Origin: Lutjanus erythropterus | Lineage: Eukaryota; Chordata; Actinopteri; Lutjaniformes; Lutjanidae | Direction: 5' to 3' | Assembly (NCBI GenBank): GCA_020091685.1 | Contig: CM034600.1 | Coordinates: forward strand, 10,387,764 to 10,451,763 | Length of the DNA: 64,000 nucleotides | Shown: piece after piece, positions 56,166-64,000 of the stretch | How positions within the stretch are numbered: position 1 is the stretch's first letter | How the letters are laid out: the number at the start of each line of letters is the position of its first letter | Made by a program: the position numbers and the translations under genes | Notes under the pieces: model-generated | What the model was told of the DNA's origin: nothing | The model's input: only the letters and a program-made list of their open reading frames with translations | The model's database searches: none

Positions 56166-57229
56166 TGTTGTCATGGTGGTGTCGTATTGTTTACAAAGAA
56201 AGGAATCAAGCATGATCAATATTTTTTTTTAAAGTGTCTATTATTTTATATCATTATTTTAGTAAGTAGTAGTTGTAGTAGTTTTCTCCTTAAGTGATGG
56301 AGCTACGAAAAATCGAGTAGTAAATTCCATGATGGATGACAGCAAAAAACTGAAATATTTTAACTTAGGATGGCAATTCCATCTACGTTGCCTCTGCCGA
56401 TGTTCTCTGCCAGCCTCATCTAATTTTCCTGTCCTGAGGCCTCATTTATAAACTTGCTTCTGCTTGGAGACGATCGTAGCAAACACCAACAGAAAGGCAA
56501 AGAAAAGAAATAAGAGGACACCTCATTATTTTAATGAGAAACTGACTGATTATCGGGTAGCCGATAATCAGTCAGATGATTCAGGTAGCCTGCATAATCC
56601 GTATTCACTTGTTTGAGATGAGAGTTAAATAAATGCATGAACACACTTATGTACGAAAACAATCTGGGTTCATTCACAAAAACAGTTTCTATTTCTTTTA
56701 TTCGCTGTGTGTTCTGACGGGTCAGAGGTGCTGCAGTTGTGTGGCTCTGCACCTTGGCTGTTTTAACTCTCCAGCAGTATCCTCACAGATACAATCGACA
56801 GTCAACACATTTAAACATAGAGGTAAAATTAACCGAAAGCCATTAAAAAAGAAACAGATTACAAAACACAATATGTTAAATTATCCACTTGTATCTGCCT
56901 GACTGAGGCATCAAAAAAGGCATCAGTATAAATGTAACTTGTCCTCTTCTTTTTATCTTATTATTTATGAGAATACATTTCATAACATATTTGAGGTTTT
57001 TCATATAACAGATATCTCTCTATTTATTGTCGTAAACCACACGTGTTCATGCCAGAGAATATCTCAGGGTTGCTGCTCACCAGAAGGACAAGCCACTAAG
57101 AGCAGGTTAACAACTTTGATGTTTTAATTGACTGTGCCCTACATTTTATTAGTTGTACAAAAGCAATCACGAAATCAGCATTTCATAATCCTTACAACAT
57201 AGTCAGGTCAGGGGCCTTATGATAAAACA
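56166..57229. other. Probable insertion inside the LINE; no gene seen
   Basis: This 1.06 kb separates the RT core from the LINE C-terminal part. It holds GAGGCCTCATTTATAAAC (56435-56452), a familiar transposon-end motif, a related GGGGCCTTATGATAAAAC near 57210 in the same orientation, and two adjacent hairpins at 56522-56575. Confidence 0.45.
56522..56575. other. Two adjacent perfect hairpins
   Basis: CTCATTA/TAATGAG (7-bp stem, 3-base loop, 56522-56538) is followed at once by CTGACTGATTATCGG/CCGATAATCAGTCAG (15-bp perfect stem, 4-base loop GTAG, 56542-56575). Confidence 0.85.
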
Positions 57230-57496
57230 ACATTTGAAAAAATTGGGTCACGCTTTTGTTTCCAGCAAAATTGATTATTGCAGTGGCCTTCCTATCAGGC
57301 ATCAGCAGCTTATTCATAATTCATCCACAAGAGTTCTGAACAAAAACTACACAGACCAGACAGTCTCTGCACTGGTTGCCAGTAAGCCACAGAACTGATT
57401 TTAAAGTCTTATTACCTGTTAATCTAGGTTGACTCTCAATATATGACTGATATGTTTGAGTAATATAAACCATGTGACCTCTTAGCTCACCGGTGG
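57230..57496 (+). pseudogene. LINE C-terminal region, decayed
   Basis: One frame reads KIDYCSGLPIRHQQLIHNSS and further TRVLN and LVAS, matching the SRIDYCNALL-G-P---L--LQL-QN-AARVLT...LHWLPV region downstream of the RT in L2/Rex1-type LINEs. TTTTAAAGTCTTATTACCTG corresponds to the DFK-L--V block. Stops interrupt it. It continues at 58308 after an inserted element. Confidence 0.7.
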
Positions 57497-57504
57497 ACTG
57501 TTGG

Positions 57505-58299
57505 AGTGGAGGAGTGGAAAGAGTACAGTAAATCTGTACTTAAGTACAAGTACTATTACATTGCTAAAATATTACTCAATTACATGTGGTGTTAGAAATA
57601 TACTTAAGTAAAAGTACAAAGTATTTATCACAAAAACTATTATTATTATTGTTTACTTTGTTATTAGTTATTAGTTACTTTTAACCATTGATGTCACCGT
57701 CACCTCTGCAAACTAGGGTTGCAAATTTCTGTTTTCTTTACCTAATAGTTGAAAATGCTAACAACTGGTTAATCATAATCAATATCATCAATTTATAGTA
57801 TACATTTTTCCCCCTTATTTTCATTTTTTTTTACTTTTTTGTCTCATTTTAAGTCTAAATTTAAATGTCCTTGTTCAATAAATGGCTTCGCCAGACAAAA
57901 CAATGTCAAATAAGGTGCATTTACTTCCATGACTATTGATTAAATATCCATGAATACATTTTTAATTGTTTAAAGTCTTGACAGTAATTATATGATTGCT
58001 GATTAATCATTAACATCCTTACTCAGATGTTTGTATGTCATTATTTTTCAGAGGTTCATTTGTGATCAGATCACTTTATTTGCCACTAAAATGCAGATGA
58101 AAGGTTTGGACATGAATTCAAATTGTACTCAGTACTCAAGTATGATTTTAAAAGTAACTGAGTAGATTACATATTGTAATGCATACTCAAGTACAATTAA
58201 AGGCACAGACTTGAAAATATACCCATAAAAATACAAGTACCAAAAAAACTGCTTAACTACAGTAATTTGAGTTTTTGCAATTAGTTACTTCCGCTCCTG
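57505..58299. mobile_element. hAT-like element inserted in the LINE
   Basis: The left end has GGAGTGGAAAGAGTAC then CTTAAGTACAAGTACTATTA; the right end has AGTACTCAAGTATGATTTTA and TTAGTTACTTCCGCTCCTG. These are the typical inverted, tandem-motif ends of a fish hAT group. Possible 8-bp target duplications ACTGTTGG (57497-57504) and ACTAGTGG (58300-58307) match 6 of 8. The interior is AT-rich with no transposase. Confidence 0.7.
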
Positions 58300-58307
58300 A
58301 CTAGTGG

Positions 58308-58620
58308 TTCTCAGAGCGAAACTAAACAAGGAGGAGCGGCTTTTACTATTATGCTTTTAAATCCAGGCTGAAAACCTTATTATTCTCAACTGCGTTTAAT
58401 TAAATATTTTCAAAACTTCACTTACTGTACTCATTTTATGCTTTTACTCTTTTATCTTTTCCTGTTTTTTAAATTTAACTCTTTCATCAGGCTCTTTTTC
58501 ATTGTGTTGTTCGTTCTCATTTCTCACTTTGTAATATGCTGTTTTAACTCCTTAACTTCTTCTTGGATATTTCTGATTGGAATGAAAATTAAGGAACTAC
58601 AGTAATATCTCCTGTTACAT
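58308..58620 (+). mobile_element. LINE 3' end, continuing the copy at 57230
   Basis: GAGGAGCGGCTTTTACTATT then ATGC and CAGGCTGAAAACCTTATTAT correspond to the last coding part of the LINE, followed by a T-rich 3' UTR-like stretch. Confidence 0.6.
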
Positions 58621-58869
58621 ATACCAAAGTAAATCAAATCAAAAGTTGTTTGGGTAGGAACGCTTCCTGGACTCAAAATGAACTTGTTTGAGCTGCTCTT
58701 AGAGAGGGACGCATGTACACAAAAATCACAAAACATCCAGACTCTTTTAAAACAATTGAAATGCCTTTATTGTTACGGCATGGCCATGTTAAAAAAAAAA
58801 AAACACACACACACATTTCAATGTTTCAGCCTCAAGTCTTGGTACAGTGTCAGAGGGAGGCAATATATT
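58621..58869. other. No gene seen; A-run joined to (CA)n
   Basis: Thirteen As and about six CA units at 58791-58816. Otherwise unique. Confidence 0.6.
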
Positions 58870-59305
58870 GGGCAAATTGAAAATTTGATCCAATAAAAAT
58901 CAAGTGTGCTTGATGAAATGTTTCTGTCCCACCAAAGTTACAGAATTTATTTTCCAGGTACCTTCCATTACATTTCACAGCAATCCATCCAATAATTGTG
59001 AAGATACTTCGCTCAAAACCGAAAATGTCAATCTCATGTCATCGCTGGAGGAAAAGTCTTGGGATCACCAAAGTTATGAGGATTCATCCTGTCGGAAACG
59101 AGTTTCTGTACCACATTTCATGCCAATCCATCTCATGGTTGTCGAGACATCTGACGCTAAACCGAGTGTCAACCTGCTGGTCATATCAGAGGAAAAGTCA
59201 GTGAATACCAATCTGTGAAGTGGAAGTCAAGCAATTTCACTGAATAAGGGAAAGCTTTGACCTGCTGGTGACACTGCAGGAAAAGGGAGAGGATCGTCAT
59301 CATAG
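58870..59305 (+). repeat. Teleost dispersed repeat with internal tandem units
   Basis: CATTTCACAGCAATCCATCC (58971) and CATTTCATGCCAATCCATC (59114) start two units 143 bases apart. Each continues with a TGTCAACCT-like block and GAGGAAAAGTC (59047 and 59188), with a third partial GCAGGAAAAGGGAGAGGATC at 59276. This matches a common fish repeat (ATTTCATGGCAATCCATCCA). The short frames here are non-coding. Confidence 0.7.
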
Positions 59306-60769
59306 GCAGCTGGAAACACACAAGAGACAGAACATTGTGAGATAGCTCACAACTGACTGAATGCACTTTATGCGAGACCAGCCAGAGAGTCTGTGATTGC
59401 CATCAAAGAAAAGGTTAATTAACCACTGGTACAGAAGTTGACTATGTCATTCTGAAAAATACAGGACACCTTTGCTGTATTTTATTTTTTCAGTAATACT
59501 TCTTGGTGATAGAGTTTATTCTAATGATAGTGCAACAAAACTTTCAATTCTCAGCACTATTTGTCAAAAAACAAACAATCAATGTAGTTTGGCCTTTGGA
59601 AACTGTTCTATTGTTTGTTTGTTTGTGCAAGGCTATTTCATAAACGGGTAGCCAAGGACTACTCACAAGTACTGCAGCACAGAGCCACCTGTCAGAATCT
59701 AATGATGAATACAAAATGGGATTTGAAGGCAGACACATTTTTGACAACACCAGTCTCACTTAAACCAGCCAAAAAAAAAAAAAAAATAGCGTTGATACTG
59801 AATTCTTGTCATTTTACCTTTGCAGGGATTGACATTAAAATGACTTCCATCTCAAGGTAGGAGCCCGGTCTTACGCCCTTTTCCGTGGACTATACAATTA
59901 CTGTCAAAGCTGGAGTCAGAGCAGCGAAAAGTGCTGGAACACAAGCTGTTCTTTGGCTTCACCTACTAGGTGTAAAGTAACAACCGGGAAGGAACTGACA
60001 GTAAAACACGAGTCTTCCCAAAGCAAACATGTGCTGTAGATGTAGTTTTCAAGTCCGTCAACTCAAATGTAGCCGTGCAGGCAAGAAGTGGATGTAAGCA
60101 CAGGTACATTGTGTTGTGTGCGGCCTTCAGTATATTTGGAGAAGACTTGTTAAAAACTGCAGCACTTCTGTGTTCAACTAATATGAGAGATTTCAAATTG
60201 GAACTGACATTTTCAAAAATGTGCCATTTTTCAGCTTGTTTAAATTTGAGCATGATTCCATTGTTGCTAGTATTATTGCTGTTACTTTTTGTTCTATCAT
60301 TTGTTTTTATCTCCTCAGTCTTCATTTTCTATCATTTTATCTCATACTGCTATTGAACTCCAATCTCTATCCATTCTAGGGAACAACAGGCAGGAGATTA
60401 ATGTAATTTAATGACAAGATCTTTTCCACTTTCTACTCTGCTTTATTTATTCACTTGAAACCGATGCTATATTGTGCCGACCTTGTACCTTTGGACATTT
60501 ACATCAGAGGCGGGAGAGGATGAGAGCAAGATGGTGAGGATTCTTTGGTGTTGAAAATTAAATTGGAAGGAAAAATATCTCTTATTGCATACTGTTTGAC
60601 TTGAATCTGTCCTTCAATAAAGGTTAAGTTACATTTGAACATTACTGAATAAAGGATTATTATTTAACCCAAAAACTGTACCATAAAATCACCCTTATTA
60701 TTTTGAAGCAGACTACAGTGTACACATGTATATTTCTACTACAGGTCTGTGTCTCACTGAGTGAAACAG
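59306..60769. other. No gene seen
   Basis: Unique sequence with an A-run at 59771-59786. Nothing recognised. Confidence 0.5.
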
Positions 60770-61660
60770 ATTCAACGTGTATCTCGATACATGTTAAAAG
60801 ATATGATACATCTTAGAAAAAGCCATTGATTTGCTTTGATATGATATGATGTATGAATCTTTACATTTTGACTCAATTAATGCTAGATTTGTAAGGTACT
60901 ATTAGTTTCAAAAGGAAATGCTGATAGATTTACCAGTTTCCAGTAATGGGGGAGACAGAGAGAAGGAGACATTAGTGTTGTTAACATCTTATTATGAGTC
61001 TCATGTGTAAATGAGATGCTGTAGCCTAAATAAGAAACTGTGAACAGACTTTAAGACTGTTTAAAATATTAGTATTTTTCTCTCTTTCATATTTTTCAGT
61101 TTCATATGAAGAGTGCTGTGGTTTTGATTGGTGTGGGGGAACAGTGATGCTCCGTGTTACCTGTTCTCACAGTGACATGACGTCTCTGTAGGTCAGACTC
61201 ATGGTTCTTTATTCTGCTGTCTGACATGTTTTGCATAAATGATTTGCAGCAGCGTTTCTCATCTTTCTCTTGAAACCCAAACTTATTCTACACCTGCACA
61301 TTATGAAATTTGGTGGTGTGGCACAGTGCATCGTCAGTTCTTTTGCAGTCTGTTTTCAGCACCGTCTGTTTTGAGGAAATGAAGAGGAGACACAGAAGAG
61401 AGACAGGAGAGCGCTTGTTTTGTATGAGTGAGGCAGCAGGCAGGGAGAAAACGGGACAAAGTTACAGCGGCAGTTCATTGATGCCAAAAATGAAACATAT
61501 GCGCGTCCTACTGAGATGTATTGATACCCTAGTGCTGCATCATTTTTTTTCTGATTTACATTCAACTTTTTACCGACACAGGCCGTCTGAACCGATGCAC
61601 TCATATCTCACACATTAAAGTCCGATACATTGGATGCATGAGTGAATCGATACTCCCCTA
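60770..61660. mobile_element. Possible DNA-element relic with ATCGATAC-type ends
   Basis: GTGTATCTCGATACATG near 60776 and GAATCGATACTCCCC near 61645 resemble the ends of a fish hAT-like family rich in ATCGATAC motifs. The interior is unrecognised, and the pairing of the two ends is a guess. Confidence 0.25.
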
Positions 61661-61667
61661 ATTTCTG

Positions 61668-62003
61668 CATTCATTGGCAGTGGTTGGCACTTATGCCTCT
61701 CAAGAGGCAAGAGGGTCGTGGCTTTGAATCCCAGTTCAGACATGACCTTTCTGCATGAAGTCTGCATGTTCTTCTTGTGCCTGCATGGGTTTCCTGCAGG
61801 TTTCCCCCACCATCAAAAACATGTACGCTAGGTCAATTCTCCAGTCAGTAACTCTAATCAAGGCCCTAACTTAGAAGTAGAGGTGGTCCCCGGGTGCTGC
61901 ACAGTGGCTGCTCACCGCTCCAGGATGGGTTAAATGCAGACTGAATCTGACTGTACAACTACTTTGTAAGGTAATATATATTACAATAAAGTTGACCTTT
62001 CTG
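61668..62003 (+). mobile_element. tRNA-derived SINE, second family
   Basis: A tRNA-like head at about 61681 (TGGTTGGCACTTATGCCTC) with B-box-like GCTTTGAATCC is followed by a conserved central domain (CTTTCTGCATGAAGTCTGCA, TGTTCTTCTTGTGCCTGCAT, GGGTTTCCTGCAGG, TTCCCCCACCATCAAAAACA) and a 3' part with GGGTGCTGCACAGTGGCTGC, GGATGGGTTAAATGCAGA and ACAATAAAGTTGACC. The order matches a widespread fish SINE. TTTCTG at 61662-61667 and 61998-62003 may be a short target duplication. Confidence 0.8.
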
Positions 62004-63200
62004 TTTACCTTCAGGCAGCCATTATTTTCCATTTATTTCAGACATGTTTACTGTGACGAATGAGTCTTTGAATACTGATTTTCATATTTTAGTGAATGGA
62101 AAGCAATAGTTTCTCAGAAAAGATGGAACAAGACAAATGTCAAGAGCCACATCAGCTTCTCTGTGACGTTGTAGGCTGCTCATTGTAATGAAAACCAAAT
62201 CACAAGCTGGACGAAAGTTGAGGACCTTATAGGATTGTGGTTGTTTATCTTACATGTGAATAATAGCAAGTAATTGTGACTTTGTTCCCCATCTTACTTT
62301 AGTGTAGTGGCTCCCAAACTGGGTGGAGGTCCCCTCTGGTGGGGCACAGAGTCACTGCATGGGTGGCACCGCTGACCAGGGGAGAAATATACAGTAAAAC
62401 AAAGTTGAATGAATATGATTTATGGGGGGTAAATAAACAAACAAGAACTTGTTGATGCTCACATGCAATCGTGATAGTAATTTTGGGGTGAGGTTAGAGC
62501 CACTGGGTCAGTGTGTTAGCATGCTAAGGTTTGCTGACATGCAAATTAGCACAAAACACAGTGTTGTAGTTTGTCTTTTAGGCCAGATTATCGCACAAGA
62601 TCATTGTCAGTATATTACAATATCAAATTAAATAGTTGCCAACGTATTTTGTTCTGTACCCAAATGATGGGACGACTAACCAACATTGCAACTTCAAAAT
62701 AAATAGAGCCCACTTTGAAAGACAATCAGTAGCAATGAGGACATGACTTGTCAACCTATTCTTACCCCAATTTGTCCAATACAACATCATCGCCCATCTG
62801 TGCCTCATACTGATACACAAGGTACCCATCAGCGGCTGTATGAGACACGGCTGGAAAGCCTTTTTAAGACGTGATTAATGTTGTGAAAGAGTTTTAGTTT
62901 GGGTAAGATTAGATGACAAAACTACTTGGACAGGTTTAGGATAAGACCGTCTTTGGACTTAAATTTGTTGTTGACACAACCCATGGGGCATGAACCCTAG
63001 TCTCCTGGGTGAAAACTTGCTGTCTATCCACTCCACCTCCTCAAGATGCAGACTTTGCACTATTTATACTATGTCAAAAGCCTGGCAGGTCTCATACAGC
63101 AGTGAATGGGCTTACATTGAAACCACTTCAAAGCCTGGTGCGTCTCTTTCAACTGTGCACATCTGTATGAGTTTCTGAGGGGTGGTGACAAAACGTCTGC
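62004..63200. other. No gene seen; several repeat fragments
   Basis: 62300-62345 resembles a hAT end (AGTGGCTCCCAAACTGGGTG). 62510-62585 has GTGTTAGCATGCTAAGGTTT, a landmark of the repeat at 58870. 62890-63045 has AAACTACTTGGACAGGTTTA, GGGGCATGAACCC and GTCTCCTGGGTGAAAA, of the same family as 27985. Confidence 0.5.
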
Positions 63201-64000
63201 TTACTGCTGCTAACTTAAATTGTCGGAATATAATTGAACACCACTGTCTGGACCAAACCATAGTTTGTGGAAAAACAGACAAGAATTAGCGAATCTCCAT
63301 ATTGGTCTAACCCAAGCATAGAGTTATCAGAGGGAATGTAAAATTGCCTCGTGCCTGTCATTTTGGCAGGACAGCGGCTGTACCTGAGGCTGCCTACAGG
63401 CCAGGTCTGCTCCACTGGAGTTTCCCCAGGGCTTCTTCCCACCACCTGCTCTCCCAGCTGTGATGGAGCAGCTCCAGAAGCCCTCTTTAGTATTCTGCCA
63501 TCCACAAGGAGGGGAAAGGAACTTTAGTCTAGCTCCATTTGTTTCTGCAACTCAATAAGTGACATGATTGAAAGGTACAGAGAATGAAAGAGGATTGTCT
63601 GGGGAGCCCAAGAACGTGGCTTATCGGCAGATTATAGACGTTCCTGTATTTTGATCGGCAGACAGCAGAGAAGTGACACTGTATCTCCACAACATCTGGA
63701 AACGGAGGGAATTTTATGATGTCTATGATACAAAGCTTTTTTGAGGTCTTGCCTAATTCCCTGCTGCCTCTGGTTATTGTGTCTCTCCAGCCACAGATTT
63801 TTCTCCCCTGGGTGCCAGTATAAGCCGTCCGTGGAACTCATACATAACAAACATGCCTTTTCATGTTTGCTTGTGTTCTCCCATTTGGATGCTTATCGCA
63901 GGTGGGATTGTGCCTCTGCTGTGAAACACTGACATTTGACTTGACTTGCTCATTACAAGAAGGTACATGAATATTAAAACACCGTCACAGCTCAGTGCCA
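63201..64000. other. Unique sequence, possible conserved non-coding element
   Basis: No repeats. Composition is even from 63290 to 63900 and there is no convincing exon. A 96-codon minus frame (63505-63215) has no recognised motif. Confidence 0.3.

Overview
The window reads as nuclear DNA of a ray-finned (probably percomorph) fish. It is AT-rich and CpG-poor, carries vertebrate-type CA/TG microsatellites, and is full of short DNA-transposon relics, tRNA-derived SINEs, Tc1-like elements and LINE reverse-transcriptase debris of the kinds typical of teleosts. I see no complete protein-coding gene, no operon-like organisation, no rRNA and no functional tRNA gene. It is best read as a gene desert or part of large introns. 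The species and the flanking genes cannot be told from the sequence.

Layout. 0-13.8 kb: mostly unique sequence with a duplicated repeat (1.88/3.13 kb), a minus-strand SINE (8.3 kb) and a tandem repeat family (10.3-11.7 kb). 13.8-14.8 kb: a degenerate minisatellite split by a SINE with a perfect 15-bp target duplication. 15.9-16.2 kb: a fold-back element. 17.5 kb: a protein-like minus-strand exon candidate. 18-25.3 kb: microsatellites, a Tc1-like element, a DNA element interrupted by a second element, and a palindromic MITE. 25.3-36.3 kb: mainly unique sequence with several stretches that look like conserved non-coding DNA and a strong 31-bp-stem hairpin at 33.1 kb. 36.3-43.9 kb: dense transposon relics, including an LTR followed by a tRNA-Pro-like primer-binding site, three TTAA-ended elements and a dead Tc1 transposase. 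44-49 kb: mostly unique. 49.1 kb: a textbook hAT relic with 8-bp target duplication. 50.5-52.6 kb: a CpG-richer candidate promoter with a first exon and a second exon carrying an ATG, the best evidence for a gene start (plus strand). 53-59.3 kb: two decayed LINE copies, one interrupted by another hAT-like element. 61.7 kb: a second SINE type. 62-64 kb: repeat fragments and unique sequence.

How it works together: nothing here forms a pathway. The history is one of layered insertions (SINE into minisatellite, element into element, hAT into LINE) around unique islands that may be regulatory. No clear novel biological system is evident. The items most worth checking are the 33.1-kb hairpin, the 50.6-52.5-kb promoter/exon pair, the 17.5-kb exon candidate, the 16-kb fold-back element and the 69-bp segment shared by 37.6 and 40.0 kb. 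Family identities of repeats come from recognition of typical teleost repeats, not from a search.
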